From contig CANQLQ010000131.1 in NCBI GenBank assembly GCA_947624755.1, positions 1 through 5,842 of the forward strand: a stretch of 5,842 nt of DNA, read 5' to 3'. The notes beneath the pieces were generated by a model. The model did not search any database. It was given only the letters and a program-made list of their open reading frames with translations, and was not told the origin of the DNA. Made by a program: the position numbers and the translations under genes. Every line of letters starts with the position of its first letter. Within the stretch, counting starts at the first letter, position 1. Positions 1 through 5,371 of the stretch are shown here, piece after piece. This DNA is from an uncultured Clostridia bacterium (GTDB lineage: Bacteria; Bacillota; Clostridia; Oscillospirales; Acutalibacteraceae).

Positions 1-1
1 T

Positions 2-832
2 ATGCCCCTCACGGTCATCGCCAAAGGCGGGAAAAAGGCAACAATCATTGGCGTTGATGACATGGGAACTGTTAACCAGGTTATAAATTCAATAACAAAT
101 AAAGATTCTTCTGACGGAAGTTCTTCCGACCCGGTTGCTGCAATTTCCGAAATTGCGGGTTCGGTTCTTTCCGGCGGCAATAACTCAGAAGATGCTCAGA
201 TTCTTTCCGCTGTTTCCGATGTTCTTGGCTTTGATGTTGCCGCTCTTGCGGGAGCAGTTGAAGGCGAAGATGCATTTTCTACAATTCTCGGTATGCTTGG
301 CGGTTTAACCGGCGGTGAAGGCGGTTCCTTTGATATTTCTGCTCTTACAGACATGATTTCAGGCGCTTTCGGTGACTCGGGTCTTGACCTTTCTGCTCTT
401 ACCGAAGGGATAGATTTAGGTTCATTTGACATCACAAGCATTCTTGGCGGTGCTTCAACATCAACTTCAGGAAGCGCAATGGATACAACAGCTTCGATTA
501 TGGAGGCTCTTAAGAGCGGTCTTGGCGCACTCGGTCTTGACACTTCAATGCTTTCAGGCCTTCTTGACAGCGATATCGTAAACTTCTTTGCAAATATGTT
601 TATCGGTCTTACAGGCGATGATTCAACAGGTTCAGATTCAGGTTCAGGTTCAGGCTCCGGTTCAGCTGCTGTTGTTGTTACTCCGACCGAATCAACTACC
701 GCCGCTGCTGCCCCTTCAACACCTAACACAGGCGATACATCGTATGCATTTATAGCTTTTGCAGCAATCTCGGTTGCATGTGCAGTTATATTTGTTTGCC
801 TTCTTACAAACAAGAAAAAAATCAAAGAATAA
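2..832 (+). CDS. Sortase-anchored surface protein, C-terminal part (5' end outside window)
   Basis: The frame is open from the window edge. It has an ATG at base 2 but no visible ribosome site and no signal peptide, so the true start almost certainly lies upstream and these 276 residues are the C-terminal part of a longer exported protein. The middle (about 35-205) is rich in Gly, Ser, Asp and Ala. It carries five degenerate [FL]-D-x-[SAT]-x-[LI] units near residues 77, 110, 128, 142 and 179. A Ser-Gly linker (210-221) and a Thr/Ala/Pro stretch follow. The end has the tripartite layout of a cell-wall sorting signal: TPNTG (240-244), a hydrophobic segment (about 247-268) and a Lys-rich tail (KKKIKE). 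A sortase would be expected to cut between T and G and attach the protein to the wall. The motif is an LPxTG variant without the leading Leu. No catalytic or binding domain is recognisable, so the role beyond surface display is unknown. Confidence 0.75.
   Translation: MPLTVIAKGGKKATIIGVDDMGTVNQVINSITNKDSSDGSSSDPVAAISEIAGSVLSGGNNSEDAQILSAVSDVLGFDVAALAGAVEGEDAFSTILGMLGGLTGGEGGSFDISALTDMISGAFGDSGLDLSALTEGIDLGSFDITSILGGASTSTSGSAMDTTASIMEALKSGLGALGLDTSMLSGLLDSDIVNFFANMFIGLTGDDSTGSDSGSGSGSGSAAVVVTPTESTTAAAAPSTPNTGDTSYAFIAFAAISVACAVIFVCLLTNKKKIKE
627..665 (+). repeat. Imperfect CAGGTT hexamer repeat encoding a Ser-Gly linker
   Basis: About six consecutive copies of a CAGGTT-like hexamer (CAGGTT, CAGATT, CAGGTT, CAGGTT, CAGGCT, CCGGTT) lie in frame in the surface-protein gene and encode alternating Ser and Gly. 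The unit is a multiple of three, so copy-number change by slippage would lengthen or shorten the linker before the sorting signal without breaking the frame. Confidence 0.7.
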
Positions 833-846
833 TTTCAGATTATATT

Positions 847-876
847 AAAAAGCATCCTTTTGGGGGTGCTTTTTTT
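847..876 (+). terminator. Rho-independent terminator of the surface-protein gene
   Basis: An 11-bp stem pairs 847-857 (AAAAAGCATCC) with 864-874 (GGGTGCTTTTT), with one G-U pair, a 6-nt loop TTTTGG and a run of T through 876. It begins 14 bases after the stop codon at 832. The A-run on the 5' side means it could also act on transcripts from the opposite strand. Confidence 0.9.
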
Positions 877-885
877 AATTTCCTA

Positions 886-913
886 TTGATTGTTTAAAAA
901 TTTTAAGTATAAT
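886..913 (+). promoter_or_regulatory. Predicted sigma-A promoter of the phosphodiesterase gene
   Basis: TTGATT (886-891) is followed after 16 bp by a perfect TATAAT (908-913). It sits just downstream of the preceding terminator and is the only good promoter before the phosphodiesterase gene. Transcription should start near base 920, at the left edge of the inserted foldback element. The assignment is by pattern only. Confidence 0.6.
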
Positions 914-920
914 CATTTAG

Positions 921-1081
921 GGAAGCACTGATTAATACAAGTTGCCCTACTTGACGGTAAATTGTTCCGTCAGTTTGCCCAAAAATTCTCGTTAATACAC
1001 AAAGTATTGCCTCAAATTTTTGAACAAACTGACGAAAAATTTCCTTGTCAATTAGGACACCCTGAATTAATCAGCGCTTCC
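921..1081. mobile_element. MITE-like foldback element, 161 bp, with TTAG target duplication
   Basis: The ends are 16-bp terminal inverted repeats, GGAAGCACTGATTAAT (921-936) and the complement of GGAAGCGCTGATTAAT (1066-1081), differing at one position. The symmetry continues inward without gaps: about three quarters of 78 aligned positions match, including CGTCAGTTTG (968-977) against CAAACTGACG (1025-1034), CAAAAATT (980-987) against AATTTTTG (1015-1022), and AATAC (994-998) against GTATT (1004-1008). The element is flanked by a direct TTAG (917-920 and 1082-1085). TTAG is not palindromic, so it reads as a 4-bp target duplication. No transposase is encoded, so it is probably mobilised in trans. 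A 4-bp YTAR target and GGAAG-type ends recall the IS5 group, but that family call is an inference. Confidence 0.8.
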
Positions 1082-1114
1082 TTAGAGATTATTTTATTTG
1101 AAAGAAGTGTTTTT

Positions 1115-1834
1115 ATGTCTAAAATTTTTGCACACAGAGGGTTCAGCGGTAAGTATCCTGAAAACACAATGCTGGCTTTTAAAAAGGCGGTTGAAATAGG
1201 CGTTGACGGAATTGAGCTTGACATACACCTTACGAAAGATAATGTCCTTGTAATTATACACGACGAAGATATCAAGCGTACCTGTGATGGAGAAGGGCTT
1301 GTAAGAGATTTTACATACGACGAACTGAAAAAGTTTGACGCTTCAGCAGGGTATCGCGGAGTATATGGCTTTAACGGTATACCGACTCTTAAAGAATATT
1401 TTGAGCTCGTAAAAGATACCCCCGTTATCACAAATATTGAACTTAAAACAGGAATTTTTGAATATCCTACAATTGAAAAGCGTGTAATTGATATGATATC
1501 TCAATACGGTCTTGAAGATAAAATCATACTTTCTTCATTCAATCACTATACAATTCTAAGATGTCAGGAAATTGCTCCTGATATTAAACGCGGTTTTCTT
1601 TCTGAAAGCTGGCTTATAAATTACGGCGCATATACCAAAGCTAACGGTGCACAATGCTGCCACCCGATTCATTTCTTCCTTACGGAAGATACAGTCGAGG
1701 AAATGCATGATGCCGGCTGTGAAATCAACACTTGGACAGTTAATGAATATGACGATATAAAACGGCTTGCGGCTCTCGGTGTTGATTCGCTTATCGGAAA
1801 CTTCCCCGACAGAATGATCGAAATTCTCAGATAA
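1115..1834 (+). CDS. Glycerophosphodiester phosphodiesterase, cytosolic UgpQ-like
   Basis: This 239-residue protein is a single GDPD-family TIM barrel of the usual length. Members hydrolyse glycerophosphodiesters from deacylated phospholipids to glycerol-3-phosphate and an alcohol, using a divalent metal. Visible family residues are the N-terminal H7-R8-G9 with PENT at 15-18, E34-x-D36 for metal binding, the catalytic H49 in IIHDE, E109-x-K111 in NIELK, SF at 141-142, and WTVN at 207-210. There is no signal peptide, so it should act in the cytoplasm. The ATG at 1115 is chosen because it puts the HRG motif at the normal distance from the N terminus and has AAAGAAG (1101-1107) 7 bases upstream. 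The frame stays open upstream to a TTG at 962, but those codons lie mostly in the foldback element and are not credible coding sequence. The gene stands alone between two terminators. The substrate is not determined. Confidence 0.92.
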   Translation: MSKIFAHRGFSGKYPENTMLAFKKAVEIGVDGIELDIHLTKDNVLVIIHDEDIKRTCDGEGLVRDFTYDELKKFDASAGYRGVYGFNGIPTLKEYFELVKDTPVITNIELKTGIFEYPTIEKRVIDMISQYGLEDKIILSSFNHYTILRCQEIAPDIKRGFLSESWLINYGAYTKANGAQCCHPIHFFLTEDTVEEMHDAGCEINTWTVNEYDDIKRLAALGVDSLIGNFPDRMIEILR

Positions 1835-1899
1835 TGTAATTTGATTTTAGTCTGTATCAAAATCTGTTTTAATTTGGAACTTTTTTGTCTTAAATATTT

Positions 1900-1940
1900 A
1901 TATTGAAAAGCGATGGTAAATACCGCTTTTCAATATTTTT
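1900..1940 (+). terminator. Rho-independent terminator of the phosphodiesterase gene
   Basis: A perfect 13-bp stem pairs ATATTGAAAAGCG (1900-1912) with CGCTTTTCAATAT (1924-1936). It has an 11-base loop that can itself pair partly, and is followed by TTTT (1937-1940). It lies 65 bases after the stop codon and insulates the iron operon from read-through. Confidence 0.85.
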
Positions 1941-1952
1941 CACAAAATGAGT

Positions 1953-1970
1953 AGTTAGTCGCTGCTAACT
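1953..1970. promoter_or_regulatory. Palindromic operator-like site 1 (upstream of feo promoter)
   Basis: AGTTAG-TCGCTG-CTAACT is the first of four related palindromes in the window. It lies upstream of the -35 box, centred about 86 bases before the predicted start of transcription and 95 bp (about nine helical turns) from site 2. It is not in the feo transcript, which argues for a DNA site rather than an RNA hairpin. It could be a distal operator for looping. Confidence 0.6.
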
Positions 1971-2012
1971 TATCGTCATTATGCTGAAATTAGTTTATAA
2001 TTCATTTTTTTC

Positions 2013-2041
2013 TTGACTTTGTATTGATCTATGAATATAAT
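2013..2041 (+). promoter_or_regulatory. Predicted promoter of the feo operon
   Basis: TTGACT (2013-2018) and TATAAT (2036-2041) are separated by exactly 17 bp, a near-consensus housekeeping promoter. Transcription should start near 2048, which is the first base of palindrome site 2. Such a strong promoter overlapped by a palindrome suits an operon kept off by a repressor until iron is scarce. Confidence 0.8.
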
Positions 2042-2047
2042 GTTAAT

Positions 2048-2065
2048 AGTTAGCGAAAGCTAACT
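2048..2065. promoter_or_regulatory. Palindromic operator-like site 2 (on the transcription start)
   Basis: AGTTAGCGAAAGCTAACT is a perfect palindrome with 7-bp arms around GAAA. It covers the predicted start of transcription, so a bound protein should block initiation. As RNA it would put a hairpin with a GNRA (GAAA) tetraloop at the 5' end of the feo mRNA. The regulator is not encoded here. A DtxR/IdeR/MntR-type or Fur-type metal repressor is a guess from context; the site is not a textbook Fur or DtxR box. Confidence 0.7.
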
Positions 2066-2081
2066 TGCTTTATAAGCAGAA

Positions 2082-2099
2082 AGTTAGCCGCCGCTAATT
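2082..2099. promoter_or_regulatory. Palindromic operator-like site 3 (downstream of start)
   Basis: AGTTAGC-CGCC-GCTAATT is the third copy, with one changed base in the right arm. Its centre is 34 bp from that of site 2, about three helical turns, which would let two bound dimers sit on nearly the same face of the DNA. Confidence 0.65.
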
Positions 2100-2230
2100 C
2101 GTTTTGATGAACCTTTTATTAAATCAGCCTTAAAACGGTGAACCTCACATCACCTAAACTAAGGCTGAAATACGTAGTCTTGTAAGACTGCGAACAATTT
2201 TCGTTTAGTTAAATTAAAAATGAAAGGAAG
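2100..2230 (+). promoter_or_regulatory. Structured 5' leader of the feo mRNA, possible cis-regulatory RNA
   Basis: Between operator 3 and feoA the leader can fold into two main structures. TCAGCCTTA (2124-2132) pairs with TAAGGCTGA (2160-2168) and encloses GGTGA (2137-2141) paired with TCACC (2150-2154), with the alternative GTGA/TCAC (2138-2141 with 2145-2148). A second hairpin of 8 bp with one G-U pair joins 2173-2180 to 2185-2192 around TGTA. A minor CGAA/TTCG hairpin follows at about 2192-2203. None has a T-run, so they are not terminators. I could not match the leader to a riboswitch class I know; it may simply be structured UTR. Confidence 0.4.
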
Positions 2231-2238
2231 ATTATTTT

Positions 2239-2451
2239 ATGATGCCGTTAATGTTTGCAAATGCCGGTGATGAAAATACTATCAAAAAAATCGGCGGAAG
2301 TCCGGAGATGAAAAAACATCTCGAAAATCTTGGATTTGTTATAGGCGGAAATGTAAGTGTAATTAATACCATATGCGGTAATCTCATCGTTAACGTAAAA
2401 GATTCAAGAATTGCGATAAGCAAGGAAATGGCAGGTAAAATTATGATTTAA
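2239..2451 (+). CDS. feoA: Ferrous iron transport protein A (first copy)
   Basis: This 70-residue protein is a complete FeoA core domain, an SH3-like small cytosolic protein thought to interact with FeoB and modulate Fe(II) uptake. The family pattern is clear: MPL near the start, an Ala-Gly-Asp (8-11) before a first strand, HLENLGFVIGG (27-37), the Gly-Asn-Leu-Ile-Val strand (47-51), and a conserved VKDSRIAISKEMAGKIM end (53-69). The start is ATG 2239 or the adjacent ATG 2242; AAAGGAAG (2223-2230) lies 8 bases before the first. It is the first gene of the feo operon, after a leader of about 190 nt carrying two operator-like palindromes. It differs strongly from the second FeoA and is not a recent duplicate. 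Confidence 0.93.
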   Translation: MMPLMFANAGDENTIKKIGGSPEMKKHLENLGFVIGGNVSVINTICGNLIVNVKDSRIAISKEMAGKIMI

Positions 2452-2494
2452 AAGTGAAATTATAGCTTTTGAATTTATAATAAGAAAATAATTT

Positions 2495-2502
2495 AAAGGA
2501 GG
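2495..2502 (+). promoter_or_regulatory. Strong ribosome site that fixes the TTG start of the second feoA
   Basis: AAAGGAGG is followed by 7 bases and then TTG at 2510-2512. No ATG or GTG lies at a suitable distance, so the gene uses a TTG start with a near-perfect Shine-Dalgarno sequence. Confidence 0.85.
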
Positions 2503-2509
2503 TTTTTTC

Positions 2510-2731
2510 TTGAAATCACTAATAGATATAAAAATAGGTGAAACGACAAAGGTTGTAAGACTTCACGGCGAAGGAGCGCTAAAACGTAGAATTATGGATA
2601 TGGGAATCACGAAAGGCATCGAGATCTATGTCCGCAAGGTTGCGCCTCTTGGGGATCCTATCGAAATTACGGTTCGCGGCTATGAGCTTTCAATCAGAAA
2701 ATCAGACGCGCAAATGATTGAAGTTGAATAA
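2510..2731 (+). CDS. feoA: Ferrous iron transport protein A (second copy)
   Basis: This 73-residue protein is a second FeoA/SH3-like domain, of the subtype usually found directly before feoB. Typical residues are L4-x-D-I-K-I-G-E at the start, HGEGALKRRIMDMGITKG (19-36), VRKVAPLGDPIEI (41-53) and RGYELSIRKSDAQMIEVE at the end. It probably docks on the cytosolic side of FeoB. It starts at TTG 2510, fixed by AAAGGAGG at 2495. It lies 58 bases after the first feoA and 81 bases before feoB; that second gap holds a small GC hairpin and a fourth operator-like palindrome. A TATAAT string at 2476-2481 upstream has no matching -35 box. Confidence 0.93.
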   Translation: MKSLIDIKIGETTKVVRLHGEGALKRRIMDMGITKGIEIYVRKVAPLGDPIEITVRGYELSIRKSDAQMIEVE

Positions 2732-2739
2732 ATAATCGA

Positions 2740-2760
2740 GGGGCTTGTCCCCGTTTCTTT
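2740..2760 (+). terminator. Weak hairpin with T-rich tail after the second feoA, possible attenuator
   Basis: GGGG (2740-2743) can pair with CCCC (2749-2752) around CTTGT, followed by GTTTCTTT. A 4-bp stem is too short for an efficient terminator. It could cause pausing or partial termination that lowers feoB relative to feoA. Confidence 0.25.
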
Positions 2761-2769
2761 TGAACATAA

Positions 2770-2787
2770 AGTTAGCATATGCTAACG
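2770..2787. promoter_or_regulatory. Palindromic operator-like site 4 (directly before feoB)
   Basis: GTTAGCATATGCTAAC (2771-2786) is a perfect 16-bp palindrome, the fourth copy of the same motif, 26 bases before the feoB start codon. I see no convincing -35/-10 pair around it (TATAAG at 2791-2796 lacks a -35 partner), so it may control a weak internal promoter, act as a roadblock, or work as an mRNA hairpin before the feoB ribosome site. Confidence 0.6.
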
Positions 2788-2812
2788 AGCTATAAGGAAA
2801 GGTTGATAACAA

Positions 2813-5299
2813 ATGAAAATAACTATTTCACTTGCAGGTAATCCAAATTGCGGTAAAACAACGCTTTTTAATGCCTTAACAGGCTCAAATCAGTTTGTAG
2901 GCAACTGGCCGGGAGTTACAGTTGAAAAAAAGGAGGGAAAGCTCAAAAAACACGATGACGTTATAATCACCGACCTTCCGGGAATTTACTCTCTTTCACC
3001 GTATACACTCGAGGAGGTTGTCGCAAGAAACTATCTTGTCGGTGAAAGACCCGATGCTATACTTAATCTTGTTGACGGAACAAATCTTGAAAGAAACCTT
3101 TATCTGACAACTCAGCTTACAGAACTTGGCATTCCGGTTGTGGTTGCCGTAAATATGATGGATATTGTAAAAAAGAACGGAGATAAAATCAAAATCGAAG
3201 AGCTTTCAAAGGCTCTCGGCTGTAAGGTCGTCGAAATATCCGCTCTCAAAGGTACAGGCATAAAGGACGCTGCAAAAGTTGCTGTTGAAGCGGCGCAAAG
3301 CGCTAAACCTGCTTTGACGCATACTTTTTCCGATGCGGTCGAACGTGTAATAAGTTACATAAAAGAAACCGCCGTACATAATATTCCCGACGAGCAGCGC
3401 AGATGGTATGCAATAAAAATCTTTGAGCGTGACGAAAAGGTACTTTCACAGTTGAACCTCAGTGATGAAATTCTGTCAGAAATTGAACAAAATATTGTTT
3501 CAGTCGAAGAAGAACTTAATGACGATTCGGAAAGTATAATAACTAACGAACGATACGATTATATAGCCAAAATTATCAAGGACTGCTATAAAAAGAAAAA
3601 CCGCAGTAAGCTTACGACTTCGGATAAGATAGACAAGGTTGTCACGAACCGCTTTGCCGCATTGCCGATTTTTGCAATTATTATGTTTCTTGTTTACTAT
3701 ATTTCTGTAACGACCGTAGGCGGTATTGCAACCGACTGGGCAAATGACGGTGTTTTTGGCGATGGCTGGCACCTTTTTGGTATCGGAACAAAGGCATATA
3801 CGAAAGTTTTTGATGACTATACCGCATCTATGAATGCCGTAAATGCGTTTAGTGATATTGATTTTGACTTAGAAGAGTTTGACGAGAAAACAGCTCTAAA
3901 TGAGCTTAAAGCCATAGAAGCCTCTAATAAGGCCGAAACAGCAACAACTACGGTTACGGACGAAGAAACTCTTGAAACGAGCGAGCTTACGGTATATTTC
4001 AGTCAAGTTCCCAAAGATGCGGACAAGGAAAAAACAAATTCGCTTTCTTTTAAAGAAGCGGTCAATTTCTTTGAAAAAAACGGTTTTCTTGAACCCGATC
4101 CGGCAAGCTATGGCGTATGGATACCGGGAGTGCCTGTCTTGATTGGAAATATTCTTGAAAAAGCAAATTGTGCGCCCGTCCTTGAAGGTCTTATTCTTGA
4201 CGGTATTGTTGCCGGTGTCGGCGCAGTATTGGGCTTTGTGCCGCAAATGTTTGTTCTTTTCATTTTTCTTGCCTTTCTTGAAGCCTGCGGTTATATGTCA
4301 AGAATTGCATTTATACTTGACAGAGTTTTCCGCCGTTTCGGTCTTTCGGGAAAATCCTTTATTCCGATTCTTATTGGCACGGGCTGCGGTGTTCCGGGAA
4401 TTATGGCGTCACGAACAATTGAAAATGAACGTGACAGACGAATGACAATAATTACAACGACATTTATCCCCTGCGGTGCAAAATTGCCGTTTATTGCCAT
4501 GATTGCAGGCGCTATTTTCGGTGGTGCTCCATGGGTTGCGCCGAGCGCATATTTTATGGGAATTATTGCTATTATCTGTTCGGGAATTATGCTCAAGAAA
4601 ACAAAGCTGTTTGCCGGTGATCCTGCCGCATTTGTTATGGAATTGCCCGCATACCATCTGCCGACATTTACTAATGTTATGCGTTCGATGTGGGAACGTG
4701 GTTGGTCGTTTATCAAAAAGGCAGGTACAATAATTCTTCTTTCAACAATAGCGGTCTGGTTTGCAACCGGCTTCGGTTTTGTGGACGGTAAATTTATAAT
4801 GCTTGATGAGGGGCAGACAGACAGAAGTATTCTTGCAATAATCGGCAGTATATTCAGTTGGATATTCAAACCTCTCGGATTCGGAACATGGCAGGCGGCT
4901 GTGGCTTCAATCACAGGTCTTGTCGCAAAAGAAAATATTGTCAGCACAATGGGTATTCTTTTTGGCGGTTCAGGTTCGGTTTACAGCAACATTGCACAAG
5001 CATTTACCCCTGTCAGCGGTTTTGCTTTCCTTGCTTTCAATCTGCTTTGTGCTCCGTGTTTTGCTGCAATGGGCGCAATTAAACGTGAAATGAACAGCCG
5101 TAAATGGTTTCTTTTTGCATTAGGATATCAGACCTGTTTTGCATATTTAGTTTCGTTTATGATTAATCAGCTTGGAATGCTTTTTTCGGGACAGGGAAAT
5201 ATTATCGGGTCATTCCTTTCATTTATGCTTATAGCTTTTATGATTTATATGCTTGTAAGACCTAATAAAGTTAAAATAAAGAATAAAGTAAGAGTATAA
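2813..5299 (+). CDS. feoB: Ferrous iron transport protein B, GTPase-coupled Fe(II) permease
   Basis: This 828-residue protein carries both FeoB modules. The N-terminal G domain has G1 GNPNCGKT (9-16), the G2 region NWPGVTVE (31-38), G3 DLPG (54-57), G4 NMMD (114-117) and G5 SALK (143-146). A helical segment (about 165-275) then links to the membrane core. The first membrane helix is about 282-302; further helices follow at about 461-490, 576-595, 636-655, 672-690, 735-757, 764-785 and 797-815. The two gate motifs are GTGCGVPG (522-529) with PCGAKLP (553-559), and LCAPCFAAMGA (745-755). Gate cysteines 525, 554 and 749 are all present. An unusually long, acidic loop of about 150 residues (305-455) separates the first two hydrophobic regions. 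ATG 2813 is preceded by AAGGAAAGG. All motifs are intact, so the transporter should be functional. Confidence 0.97.
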   Translation: MKITISLAGNPNCGKTTLFNALTGSNQFVGNWPGVTVEKKEGKLKKHDDVIITDLPGIYSLSPYTLEEVVARNYLVGERPDAILNLVDGTNLERNLYLTTQLTELGIPVVVAVNMMDIVKKNGDKIKIEELSKALGCKVVEISALKGTGIKDAAKVAVEAAQSAKPALTHTFSDAVERVISYIKETAVHNIPDEQRRWYAIKIFERDEKVLSQLNLSDEILSEIEQNIVSVEEELNDDSESIITNERYDYIAKIIKDCYKKKNRSKLTTSDKIDKVVTNRFAALPIFAIIMFLVYYISVTTVGGIATDWANDGVFGDGWHLFGIGTKAYTKVFDDYTASMNAVNAFSDIDFDLEEFDEKTALNELKAIEASNKAETATTTVTDEETLETSELTVYFSQVPKDADKEKTNSLSFKEAVNFFEKNGFLEPDPASYGVWIPGVPVLIGNILEKANCAPVLEGLILDGIVAGVGAVLGFVPQMFVLFIFLAFLEACGYMSRIAFILDRVFRRFGLSGKSFIPILIGTGCGVPGIMASRTIENERDRRMTIITTTFIPCGAKLPFIAMIAGAIFGGAPWVAPSAYFMGIIAIICSGIMLKKTKLFAGDPAAFVMELPAYHLPTFTNVMRSMWERGWSFIKKAGTIILLSTIAVWFATGFGFVDGKFIMLDEGQTDRSILAIIGSIFSWIFKPLGFGTWQAAVASITGLVAKENIVSTMGILFGGSGSVYSNIAQAFTPVSGFAFLAFNLLCAPCFAAMGAIKREMNSRKWFLFALGYQTCFAYLVSFMINQLGMLFSGQGNIIGSFLSFMLIAFMIYMLVRPNKVKIKNKVRV

Positions 5300-5316
5300 A
5301 AATAGAAATATTATAA

Positions 5317-5344
5317 TAAGCAGGAGCCGTTTAACTCGTGCTTA
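5317..5344 (+). other. Hairpin between feoB and the Cys-rich membrane gene
   Basis: TAAGCA (5317-5322) pairs with TGCTTA (5339-5344). After one G-G mismatch, GAG (5324-5326) pairs with CTC (5335-5337) around an 8-base loop. No T-run follows, so it is not a terminator. It may protect the 3' end of the feoB message or mark a processing point. Confidence 0.35.
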
Positions 5345-5359
5345 CAAAAGACATATAGT

Positions 5360-5367
5360 GGGGTGAT
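5360..5367 (+). promoter_or_regulatory. Ribosome site that fixes a GTG start at 5372
   Basis: GGGGTGAT resembles the extended Shine-Dalgarno sequence GGAGGTGAT. Its G-run ends 8 bases before GTG 5372. The alternative GTG at 5363 overlaps this site and so is unlikely to be the start. Confidence 0.7.
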
Positions 5368-5371
5368 TTCT

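Noticed and set aside
196..825. 209-codon minus-strand frame opposite the surface-protein gene
   Set aside because: It is a shadow of the biased codon use of the plus-strand gene, whose sorting signal and terminator fit the plus strand.
1045..1073. Possible outward promoter in the right arm of the foldback element (TTGTCA at 1045, 17 bp, TAATCA at 1068)
   Set aside because: The -10 candidate matches consensus at only two of six positions.
962..1114. In-frame N-terminal extension of the phosphodiesterase from a TTG at 962
   Set aside because: It lies mostly within the foldback element, has no ribosome site, and would add 51 residues before an HRG motif that normally sits near the N terminus. 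ATG 1115 is preferred.
1843..1864. GATTTT/AAAATC hairpin just after the phosphodiesterase stop as a terminator
   Set aside because: The stem is short and AT-only at its core and no T-run follows directly; the 13-bp hairpin at 1900 is far better.
2107..2133. Short leader peptide frame (ATG at 2107, eight codons, TAA)
   Set aside because: No ribosome site precedes it, and the residues show no regulatory pattern such as runs of one amino acid.
2476..2481. TATAAT upstream of the second feoA as an internal promoter
   Set aside because: No -35-like hexamer lies at 16-18 bp, and the region is AT-rich, so such a string is expected by chance.
4291..4947. 218-codon minus-strand frame opposite feoB
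   Set aside because: It overlaps the most conserved membrane motifs of FeoB and shows no family signature of its own.
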